38,325 nucleotides of DNA from Planctomycetales bacterium (GTDB lineage Bacteria; Planctomycetota; Planctomycetia; Pirellulales; S012-138). Positions 31,418 to 38,325 of the stretch are shown here, piece after piece (within the stretch, counting starts at the first letter, position 1; every line of letters starts with the position of its first letter). Below the pieces are notes generated by a model that saw only the letters and a list, made by a program, of their open reading frames with translations, was not told the DNA's origin and did not search any database. The DNA lies in the NCBI GenBank assembly GCA_015488215.1, contig WFOE01000091.1:1-38325 (forward strand), given 5' to 3'. The position numbers and the translations under genes are program-made.

Positions 31418-32536
31418 GTGTCCCTGATTTCGCTTGCTTTGCTGCTAGGTGTGCTGGCGTTGGCCTGGGCCAACGGGGCCAACGATAACTTCAAGGGAGT
31501 AGCCACCCTGTACGGTAGCGGTCTGCGCGACTTTGCCCGGGTGCGGCTCTGGACCACGCTGGCCACGGCAGCCGGTTCGCTGCTGAGCGTGGCACTGGCA
31601 GCCCGGTTGCTTGAGCACTTTAGCGGCAAGGGGCTGGTACCGCCGGAAGTACTCCAATCGCCCCAGTTCGCCACCGCCGTGGCCCTGGGAGCGGCGGCGA
31701 CGGTGCTTCTGGCCACCTGGGCGGGGTTGCCGATTTCCACCACACACGCCTTGGTCGGGGCGCTGGTGGGAGCCGGGATAGCTTCCGGACAGGGAGTGGC
31801 CTGGGGCGTGCTGGGCATGGTGTTCCTCGTTCCGCTACTTTTCTCTCCGTTGGTAGCCCTAGCGGCCACCGGCAGCCTGTATCCCCTGCTGCACTGGGCA
31901 CGGCGGCGATTGGGCGTTACTTCGGGCCGGTGTATTTGTGTGGGTACCGAAGTGGTGGAAGTGCTTCCCGATTGCTGCCAGCCGTCGGCGGCCACGGCCC
32001 TGGTGGAGAAGTGGTCGGTTCGGGTGGACGATTCGGTCCAGTGCCGCTATCGCTACCAGGGGCGCGTGCTGGGGGTGGACGTGGACCGGTTGCTGGACTC
32101 CCTGCACCACCTGTCGGCGGCGGCCGTGTGCTTTTCCCGAGGGGTGAACGATACGCCCAAGATTGCCGCGCTGCTGTTGCTTTTGCCCTGGAGCGGCTCG
32201 CCGGTACTGTGGACTGTGCTGGTGGCTGGGGCAATGGCCGCCGGTGGGTGGTTCCACGCGCGTCGCGTGGCCGAAACGCTGGCCCACCGCATCACCACTA
32301 TGAACCCAGGCCAGGGACTTGCGGCCAATCTGGTCACGTCGGCCGTGGTGTTGGGCGCAAGCGGACTGGGGATGCCGGTTTCCACCACCCACGTAAGCTG
32401 CGGGACGCTGTTTGGGGTGGGAGCGGTCACTCGACAGGTCCGATGGAAGTGGATTGGTACCATCCTGCTGGCCTGGGGAGCCACGTTGCCGCTGGCGGCG
32501 CTGGTGGCCGGACTGTTGGTTCGGCTTTGGAGCTGA
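31418..32536 (+). CDS. pit: PiT-family inorganic phosphate transporter
   Basis: The product (about 372 aa) imports phosphate with H+ or Na+. It shows the internal duplication of the family: first half ANGANDNFKGVATLYGSG and GLPISTTHALVGALVG, second half FSRGVNDTPKIAALLLL and GMPVSTTHVSCGTLFG. The central cytoplasmic loop is Cys-rich (GRCICVG, DCCQP, VQCRY), as in related archaeal-type PiT proteins. The start is unclear because no ATG is available near the first helix; GTG at 31418 gives MSLISLALLLGV, TTG at 31412 adds two residues, and neither has a ribosome site. The 271 bases after dsbB are open in frame but not protein-like. Confidence 0.92.
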   Translation: MSLISLALLLGVLALAWANGANDNFKGVATLYGSGLRDFARVRLWTTLATAAGSLLSVALAARLLEHFSGKGLVPPEVLQSPQFATAVALGAAATVLLATWAGLPISTTHALVGALVGAGIASGQGVAWGVLGMVFLVPLLFSPLVALAATGSLYPLLHWARRRLGVTSGRCICVGTEVVEVLPDCCQPSAATALVEKWSVRVDDSVQCRYRYQGRVLGVDVDRLLDSLHHLSAAAVCFSRGVNDTPKIAALLLLLPWSGSPVLWTVLVAGAMAAGGWFHARRVAETLAHRITTMNPGQGLAANLVTSAVVLGASGLGMPVSTTHVSCGTLFGVGAVTRQVRWKWIGTILLAWGATLPLAALVAGLLVRLWS

Positions 32537-32899
32537 AGGGGAGCAGCCGCCAACCCAACGGCAAGTCTTTTGTATCTAATTGTCCTCAAAGAGGTTGGGG
32601 GTTGCTGCTTCGGGCGCTCCCCCTGGTCGCACCAGGGGAAAATCCGGTAAACTCTAGAAGCTTGACATCAATCCCTGGTTGCATCTGACCGAAATTGGCT
32701 TCTTGAGCCACCAGGGTTGCCTTTTCCGGATTTACGATAGATTTGGTCGGGCCTGGTGCGCCTGCGCTGCACCAGCCGGAACAGTGCGCGCTAAAACGCA
32801 CGCACCCAACTGAGCCGAATTGCAACAACTGGCTGCTTTTGGCTAGAGTAGCTGGCAATTATTTCCCTCTGTTTTCGACTTGCGAGACTGAGAAAAATC
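32537..32899 (+). promoter_or_regulatory. Long aceE leader with repeated CTGGT/ACCAG palindromes
   Basis: These 363 bases hold no gene. They contain CCCCTGGT/ACCAGGGG around CGC (32620-32638), CCCTGGT at about 32676 paired with ACCAGGG at about 32710, and CTGGTGC/GCACCAG (32753-32775), then a GTGCG/CGCAC pair near 32784-32801. A weak promoter TTGCAA-N18-TAGAGT lies at 32820-32849. The shared CTGGT/ACCAG words could be operator half-sites or alternative RNA stems before aceE. None is followed by a T-tract. Confidence 0.45.
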
Positions 32900-35608
32900 A
32901 TGGCACAAGTGCTCAACGGTCAGATTACCAAACCGGACATTCCTCCTAGCCCCAACGACATCGATCCCCAGGAAACCCAGGAGTGGCTGGAATCGCTCCG
33001 CTGGGTCGTGGAGGCCCGGGGGCGCGAGCGGGCCGCCTACCTGCTTCAGTTGCTCCAGCGGGAAGCCCAACGCCGCGGGGTAAAGCTGCCGTTTCGGGCC
33101 ACCACCCCGTATGTGAACACCATTCCGGCCGACCAGCAGCCCCCCTTTCCCGGCAACCGCGAGCTGGAACGGCGGATCAAAAGCATCATCCGCTGGAACG
33201 CGATGGCGATGGTGGTTCGGGCCAATCGGGAACATCCGGGCATCGGCGGCCATATTTCCACCTACGCCTCGGCCGCCACGCTCTACGAGGTGGCCTTCAA
33301 CCACTTCCTGCGCGCCCGGGGGGAAAACTTCGACGGCGACGTGGTCTATTTCCAGGGGCACGCCTCGCCGGGCATCTACGCCCGGGCGTTCCTGGAAGGC
33401 CGGTTGAGCGAAACCCAACTGGAAAACTTCCGCCGCGAGCTGGCTCCCGGCGGCGGGCTGTCCAGCTATCCCCACCCGTGGCTCATGCCCGACTTCTGGG
33501 AGTTCCCCAGCGTTTCGATGGGCCTGGCTCCCATCATGGCCATCTACCAGGCCCGCTTTAACAAGTACCTGCACGACCGCGGAATCAAGGACACCAGCCG
33601 GCAGCGGGTTTGGGCCTTTCTGGGCGACGGCGAGTGCGACGAGCCGGAAACCCTGGGGGCGATTACCCTGGCCGCACGCGAGCAGTTGGACAATCTCATC
33701 TTTGTCATCAACTGCAATCTCCAGCGGCTCGACGGGCCGGTACGCGGCAACGGCAAGATTATTCAGGAACTGGAAGGGCTGTTCCGCGGGGCGGGCTGGA
33801 ACGTGATTAAGGTTATCTGGGGCAGTGATTGGGACCCGCTGCTGGCTCGCGACACCACCGGCCTGCTAGTGAAACGCATGGAGGAGGTGGTCGATGGCCA
33901 GTACCAGAAATACACCTGTAGCGACGGGGCCTATATCCGCAAGCACTTCTTCGGCAAGTATCCGGAACTGTTGGACCTGGTCCGCCACCTGAGCGACGAA
34001 CAGCTCCAGCGGCTTCGTCGCGGCGGGCACGACCCGGAAAAGGTCTATGCCGCTTACAAAGCTGCCGTGGAGTCCGACCGCCCGACGGTCATCCTGGCCA
34101 AGACGATTAAGGGTTACGGGCTGGGCGAAGCCGGCGAAGGGCGCAACATCACCCACCAGCAGAAAAAGCTCAACGAAGAAGAGCTGCGACAGTTCCGCTC
34201 CCGGTTCAGCATCCCCATCTCCGACGACGAAGTGGCCAGCGCCCCGTTCTACAAGCCGCCTGAGGACAGCCCGGAGATGCGCTACCTGCACCAGCGGCGC
34301 AAGGCCCTGGGCGGCTACCTGCCGGCCCGAAGCACCCGAAAAATCACCACCGAAGTGCCCACGCTCCAGGAGTTTCAGAACGACGCCACCATCCAGGGCA
34401 GCGGGGACAAGGAGTGGTCCACCACGATGGGCTTTGTGCGACTGTTTACCAAGCTGCTGCGGGACAAACGGATTGGCCGCTACATCGTGCCCATCGTGCC
34501 GGACGAGTCGCGCACCTTCGGCATGGAAGGGCTGTTCCGGCAAATCGGCATTTATTCCCACGTGGGCCAGCTCTACGAGCCAGTGGATTCCCACCTGGTC
34601 AGCTACTACAAGGAGGCCAAAGACGGCCAACTGCTGGAAGAAGGGATCACCGAAGCCGGCTCCATGTGCTCGTTCATCGCCGCCGGCACCGCGTATGCCA
34701 CGCACGGGATCAACATGATTCCGTTTTTCATCTACTATTCGATGTTCGGCTTCCAGCGGATTGGCGACCTGATTTGGGCCGCCTGCGACACTCGGGCCAA
34801 GGGGTTCATGATTGGCGGCACGGCGGGCCGGACCACGCTCAACGGCGAAGGCTTGCAGCACCAGGACGGCCACAGCCTGCTGTTCGCTTCGGCCTATCCC
34901 ACCGTGCGGCCTTACGATCCGGCTTTCGCCTACGAAACCACCACCATCATCCTGGAAGGGCTCAACCGGCTCTACCAGCAGGACGAAACGGCCATCTACT
35001 ACATCACCGTGGAAAACGAAAACTACCACCACCCGCCCATGCCGGAAGGCGTTGCCGAAGGAATTATCCGCGGCGCGTACCGGTTCAACTCGGTGGATCT
35101 GGGAGGCGACCGGCCGCGGGTGCAACTGCTGGGCTCCGGGCCTATCCTCCGCTGCGTGCTGGATGCCCAGAAGCTGCTGGCCGAACGCTACGGGGTATCC
35201 AGCGACGTGTGGAGCGTGACCAGCTACACCATGCTGCGGCGCGAGGCGCTGGAGTGCCAGCGGTGGAACATGCTCCACCCGGAGGAAGAGCCTCGCCGCT
35301 CCTACGTGGAACGGCTGTTTGAGGACACCGAAGGCCCCTTCGTGGCCGCCAGCGACTACGTGCGCAACGTGCCCGAGCAGATTGCCCCTTGGGTGCCCGG
35401 CGGGCTGTTCACCTTGGGAACCGACGGGTTCGGCCGCAGCGACCTGCGCAGCTCGCTACGGCGGTTCTTCGAGGTGGACGCCCAGTCGATTACCGTGGCC
35501 GCGCTGTACCAGTTGGCCCTGCGAGGAAAACTGCCTCGGGCCACCGTGGCCCAGGCCATCCGCGACCTGGACATCGACCCGGAGAAGATTAACCCCATGA
35601 CCGCATAA
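32900..35608 (+). CDS. aceE: Pyruvate dehydrogenase E1 component, homodimeric type
   Basis: AceE (902 aa) decarboxylates pyruvate with thiamine diphosphate and transfers the acetyl group to the lipoyl arm of E2. Length and order match the homodimeric family. The thiamine-diphosphate motif is GDGECDEPETLG with the distal INCNLQRLDGPVRGN. GGHISTYASAATLYEVAFNH near residue 115 and the C-terminal TDGFGRSDLRSSLRRFFEVD are diagnostic. The ATG follows a weak AGACTGAGAAAAA leader. E2 follows in the same direction after 365 repeat-filled bases; no dihydrolipoamide dehydrogenase is in the window. Assignment is firm. Confidence 0.97.
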   Translation: MAQVLNGQITKPDIPPSPNDIDPQETQEWLESLRWVVEARGRERAAYLLQLLQREAQRRGVKLPFRATTPYVNTIPADQQPPFPGNRELERRIKSIIRWNAMAMVVRANREHPGIGGHISTYASAATLYEVAFNHFLRARGENFDGDVVYFQGHASPGIYARAFLEGRLSETQLENFRRELAPGGGLSSYPHPWLMPDFWEFPSVSMGLAPIMAIYQARFNKYLHDRGIKDTSRQRVWAFLGDGECDEPETLGAITLAAREQLDNLIFVINCNLQRLDGPVRGNGKIIQELEGLFRGAGWNVIKVIWGSDWDPLLARDTTGLLVKRMEEVVDGQYQKYTCSDGAYIRKHFFGKYPELLDLVRHLSDEQLQRLRRGGHDPEKVYAAYKAAVESDRPTVILAKTIKGYGLGEAGEGRNITHQQKKLNEEELRQFRSRFSIPISDDEVASAPFYKPPEDSPEMRYLHQRRKALGGYLPARSTRKITTEVPTLQEFQNDATIQGSGDKEWSTTMGFVRLFTKLLRDKRIGRYIVPIVPDESRTFGMEGLFRQIGIYSHVGQLYEPVDSHLVSYYKEAKDGQLLEEGITEAGSMCSFIAAGTAYATHGINMIPFFIYYSMFGFQRIGDLIWAACDTRAKGFMIGGTAGRTTLNGEGLQHQDGHSLLFASAYPTVRPYDPAFAYETTTIILEGLNRLYQQDETAIYYITVENENYHHPPMPEGVAEGIIRGAYRFNSVDLGGDRPRVQLLGSGPILRCVLDAQKLLAERYGVSSDVWSVTSYTMLRREALECQRWNMLHPEEEPRRSYVERLFEDTEGPFVAASDYVRNVPEQIAPWVPGGLFTLGTDGFGRSDLRSSLRRFFEVDAQSITVAALYQLALRGKLPRATVAQAIRDLDIDPEKINPMTA

Positions 35609-35621
35609 GCGGCATAAACGG

Positions 35622-35869
35622 CTTGCGTCTTGCGTCTTGCGCGGGAGCTTCCGCTCCGAAGTGAAAGCAAACGGCGCTGCACCAACGGCGAGCCGCCAGC
35701 TTATGCGAAGGGCGTGGAGGCGTGGGGGAATGGAGGGGGTGCTTCCGCACCAATACACGATCAAGCGCTGATTCTCGCAATCGGCGAGTCCCGAGCTCTA
35801 GCTCGGGGAGGAAAAACAACTGCAAGCGTTTTGCTTGGCTCTCCCCGGACTGAAAGTCCGCCGAGAGCC
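35622..35869. repeat. Palindromic repeat cluster 6 between aceE and aceF
   Basis: The 365-base gap contains cttgcgtcttgcgtcttgcg (35622-35641), GGAGC/GCTCC around TTCC (35644-35657), a tatgcgaagggcgtggaggcg segment (from 35702) shared inverted with 26750-26790, GGTGC/GCACC around TTCC (35738-35751), CCCGAGC/GCTCGGG around TCTA (35790-35807), and GGCTCT/AGAGCC enclosing CGGAC/GTCCG (35837-35869). The last resembles the hairpin at 60-87. Confidence 0.85.
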
Positions 35870-35973
35870 GAAGCAGCCAGGAGAGTCACCTGCCCGTGTG
35901 CCCGAAGGTCATTGGCCGGGCGTTCGACAAACACCAGAAGAACTTACCCCGAACCAGAACGAAGAGCGCGATC

Positions 35974-37395
35974 ATGGCCGAACAGTTCACGCTGCCTAAC
36001 CTGGGTGAAGGCTTCGAAAGCGGCGACGTGGCCGAGGTGCTGGTGGAAGAAGGCCAGGTAATCGAGCCGGGCCAGGACGTGATTGAGGTAGAAACCGAAA
36101 AGGCCGTGGTGCCGGTCCCTTGCCCGCTGGGTGGCCGCGTGGTGCGGCTGCTGGTAAACCGCGGCGACACGGTAAAAGAAGGCACGCCTATCCTAGAAGT
36201 GGAAGCGGCTGAAAGCCCCGCCGAAGAAGCGCCGCCTGAGGCGGAAGCTCCCGCGGCCCAGCAAGCTCCGGCGGCCGAAGCCCCTGCCGAGCCGACGCCA
36301 GCCGCTGCTCCGGCAGGCGCTTCCAGCGATGGCCAGCCGGCGGTGGTTCCGCCTGCTTCCGCTCCTGTGGCTCCGGTGGTCCAGCCGGCCCCGGCTCCCG
36401 CCGCAACGGCGGTGGCCCCGGCTCCTGGCCCGGGGGAATCGACGCTCCCCCCGCCGGCCAGTCCCGAGGTGCGGCGGCGAGCCCGCGAACTGGGCATCAA
36501 CATCTACGAAGTGCAGGGCACGGGGCCCGGTGGCCGCATCACGATGGAAGACGTAGAACGCACCGTGCGGCAGCGTCTGGCCGGACTTTCCGCTGCCCCG
36601 GCGGTGGCCACGGCTACGGTACCGCCTCCGCCCGCGGGAACCGCTCCGGGGGCCGCGACGGCTCCCGAGCAGACGGCCACGGACCAGGACGCCTTCGGCC
36701 CGGTGCGCCGGGAACCGATGCCCAAGATCCGGGAAACCATCGCCCGGAACATGGTTCGCTCGGTGCAGACGATTCCCCACGTGACCAACTTCGACCAGGC
36801 CGACATTACCGAGCTGGACCGCATCCGCCGCGAGAGCATGGCCGATTATTCCGGCGAAGTGAAGCTGACGCTCATGCCCTTTATCATCAAGGCGGTGGCC
36901 CTGGCCCTGAAGCGGCACGAAACGCTCAACGCTTCGCTGGACATGGAAAACCGCCAGATTATCTACAAGCAGTACGTGAACCTGGGCATCGCCGTCGATA
37001 CGCCCCGGGGGCTGGTGGTGCCGGTGCTGCGCAACGCCGACCGGCTGAGCATCCGCGACATCGCCTTCGCTATGCACGAGATGGTGCAACGGGTGCGCGA
37101 CGGCCGCTTCAGCATGGACGAGCTGCGCGGCGGCACCTTCACCATTTCCAACCTGGGCGCAATCGGTGGCATGTATTCCACGCCGATTATCAACCATCCG
37201 GAAGTGGCCATCCTGCTTACCGGCCGGGGGAAGAAGATGCCCGTGGTGGTCGACGACCAAATCCAGGTGCGGCTCATCCTGCCGCTTTCGCTTTCCTACG
37301 ATCACCGCCTGGTGGACGGGGCCACGGCCGGGCGGTTCCTGAACGAAGTGATTGGTTTCCTGGAAAACCCGGGCCGGTTGCTGCTGGCTCCCTGA
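35974..37395 (+). CDS. aceF: Pyruvate dehydrogenase E2, dihydrolipoamide acetyltransferase
   Basis: The product (473 aa) moves the acetyl group from lipoamide to CoA. One lipoyl domain at 1-80 carries the lipoylated K43 in VETEKAVVP. An Ala/Pro/Glu linker covers 80-160. The E1/E3-binding domain is at 163-202 (SPEVRRRARELG, GTGPGGRITMEDV). A second flexible linker precedes the catalytic domain at about 242-473, with the active-site SYDHRLVDG giving H444 and D448. The start is the ATG at 35974; sequence before it in frame is not conserved. A single lipoyl domain, not the three of E. coli, is present. It lies downstream of aceE with a repeat array between, so co-transcription is likely but could be attenuated. 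Confidence 0.96.
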   Translation: MAEQFTLPNLGEGFESGDVAEVLVEEGQVIEPGQDVIEVETEKAVVPVPCPLGGRVVRLLVNRGDTVKEGTPILEVEAAESPAEEAPPEAEAPAAQQAPAAEAPAEPTPAAAPAGASSDGQPAVVPPASAPVAPVVQPAPAPAATAVAPAPGPGESTLPPPASPEVRRRARELGINIYEVQGTGPGGRITMEDVERTVRQRLAGLSAAPAVATATVPPPPAGTAPGAATAPEQTATDQDAFGPVRREPMPKIRETIARNMVRSVQTIPHVTNFDQADITELDRIRRESMADYSGEVKLTLMPFIIKAVALALKRHETLNASLDMENRQIIYKQYVNLGIAVDTPRGLVVPVLRNADRLSIRDIAFAMHEMVQRVRDGRFSMDELRGGTFTISNLGAIGGMYSTPIINHPEVAILLTGRGKKMPVVVDDQIQVRLILPLSLSYDHRLVDGATAGRFLNEVIGFLENPGRLLLAP

Positions 37396-37590
37396 GAGGT
37401 GCCAGGACCGAAACTTGGCCGGAAGTGCCCTGTTCCGACCCCACGACGACAAGCCGTCGGCATTGCATGACGGGCCGGGACGTGTGCCCCGGGAATGTAC
37501 CCCGGGAAAGCGTCCTTGTTCCGCGAGGCGTTTTCCTGGAAGATAAGGGGCGCGTTGCCATTTGACGTCCCTCGTAGTGGAGCTTCCGGT

Positions 37591-37950
37591 GTGTCCGAAT
37601 CCGCCGAGCCTTATCCGGTGGCCTTTGCCCGCTACGTCCAGAATCGCAAACTGTTCGAGCAACTGCGGCCTGGGGATCGGGTGGCCGTGGACCACGAAGT
37701 CAAAGTGGGCTTCCGGCGCTGGCATACCCGGACCGAAGGGACTGTGGTCCGCACCCACCGCGTGCGGGAAGGACTGCACTACCGCCGCAACTGGGACGAC
37801 AAGGCGTTTGCCGACCAGATTGTGCTCCGCCGCGACGATGGCGAGCTGACCACCGTTACCCTGGACGAGTACAGTCGGTTGGAGCTTCTGCAACGGGCCG
37901 CTTCGGAACCGTCCGAGCAGCAGGGCGAACCCGGGGCAAACAACAAATAA
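37591..37950 (+). CDS. Small basic protein of unknown function
   Basis: A 119-residue protein if the GTG at 37591 is used, which has GGAG eight bases upstream; the open frame runs from 37495. The central part is rich in beta-forming residues (RPGDRVAVDHEVKVGFRRWH, EGTVVRTHRVREG, QIVLRRDDGELTTVTLDEYS) and could be a small barrel like those that bind RNA or DNA, but I recognise no family. The last 20 residues are Glu/Gln/Asn-rich and probably disordered. It follows aceF by 195 bases in the same direction. Coding is supported by compositional pattern and ribosome site only. Confidence 0.7.
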   Translation: MSESAEPYPVAFARYVQNRKLFEQLRPGDRVAVDHEVKVGFRRWHTRTEGTVVRTHRVREGLHYRRNWDDKAFADQIVLRRDDGELTTVTLDEYSRLELLQRAASEPSEQQGEPGANNK

Positions 37951-38124
37951 AACCGGCGCCCGAAAAGCCAGGCCCGCCCCGGCCCACGGCAAGCCCCTTC
38001 TCTTCCGGTCCAAGACGACTGGCAGCATTGCCCCGGGGCCTCGTCTAGCACCATTGGCAACGATGCGTCACAATCGGGGCTCGTTTCGGAAGCCCTGTTG
38101 CCCGTGGATCGGTTCTTTCTGCCG

Positions 38125-38325
38125 ATGAGCTCCGTGGTGGATCGCATCACCCGGCCCGGATGGCCGCTGCTGGGCTTTTGCGCCGCGGGGGCGGCGGCTC
38201 TTTGGGCCAGTTTGCCCCCGGCGGAATGGTGGCCGCTGGTTTGGGTGGCACTGATTCCCTGGCTTTGGGTGGCCCTGGTGCTTGCCCGGCGCAAGCACGA
38301 ACCCGCCCCTGCCCAAGCATCCTCC
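38125..38325 (+). CDS. N-terminal fragment of a probable apolipoprotein N-acyltransferase, cut by the window end
   Basis: An open frame from ATG 38125 runs off the window (67 codons). It starts MSSVVDRITRPGWPLLGF and continues with two hydrophobic segments containing LWASLPPAEWWPLVWVALIP. A Leu-Pro-Pro followed by an aromatic-rich WPLxWVALIP segment is the usual N-terminus of Lnt, the enzyme that adds the third acyl chain to lipoproteins. An in-frame GTG at 38104 is an alternative start. Only the first helices are seen, so the family call is tentative. Confidence 0.5.
   Translation, partial: MSSVVDRITRPGWPLLGFCAAGAAALWASLPPAEWWPLVWVALIPWLWVALVLARRKHEPAPAQASS

Noticed and set aside
32620-32638. 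Hairpin after the phosphate transporter as an intrinsic terminator
   Set aside because: The stem is perfect but is followed by AAAATCC, not a T-run, on the transcribed strand.

Overview
The window looks like chromosomal DNA from a GC-rich planctomycete, probably a Pirellulales-type and possibly thermophilic lineage. The reasons are the gene types rather than any marker gene: a Ser/Thr kinase with the short N-terminal module and tail seen in planctomycetes, a homodimeric AceE next to a single-lipoyl E2, a formylmethanofuran dehydrogenase subunit D-like protein in a bacterial setting, KdsA, FlgB, many long anchored TPR proteins, and mostly weak or absent Shine-Dalgarno sites. No rRNA, tRNA, phage, transposase or CRISPR array was seen. 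The taxonomic placement is inference.

Layout. 1-7218 (minus strand) is a suf Fe-S assembly locus read right to left: a SufR-like cysteine-rich regulator, a stand-alone NuoB-type [4Fe-4S] subunit, sufC, sufB, sufD, a small Rieske-type ferredoxin and a secreted FKBP prolyl isomerase. A divergent promoter region (7219-7448) with two perfect palindromes separates it from an NSS-family Na+ symporter, which is followed by a 56-codon one-helix protein that may be its small subunit. Then come a universal stress protein, a tail-anchored Ser/Thr kinase, and a tightly overlapping trio of kdsA, a degenerate transglutaminase/TPR protein and an FwdD-like protein. A convergent ArnT/PMT-type glycosyltransferase, a soluble histidine kinase and a MORN-repeat membrane protein follow. 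20480-26473 (plus) holds a TPR protein, a FlgN/FliT-like protein, an FlrB-like kinase, an FlrC-like sigma-54 activator and flgB, which suggests flagellar control and assembly.

27000-28091 is the most interesting gene. It is a membrane-anchored DUF3179 protein whose reading frame is interrupted only by an in-frame TGA, exactly where the family has the first Cys of its CPLC motif. A hairpin with the geometry of a bacterial SECIS lies directly downstream. I read it as a selenoprotein with a UxxC redox motif. After it come an RsbW-like/RsbV-like pair, a secreted protein, a DsbB-like quinone oxidoreductase, a PiT phosphate transporter, pyruvate dehydrogenase E1 (aceE) and E2 (aceF), a small unknown protein and the start of a probable apolipoprotein N-acyltransferase cut by the window end.

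Two repeat families occupy the long intergenic spaces. One is a modular set of small palindromes with four-base loops, built into composite units of about 120 bp that recur in the same internal order. The other is a 68-83 bp element bounded by TGTCACAAA / TTTGTGACA inverted repeats. Neither is explained by a gene in the window.
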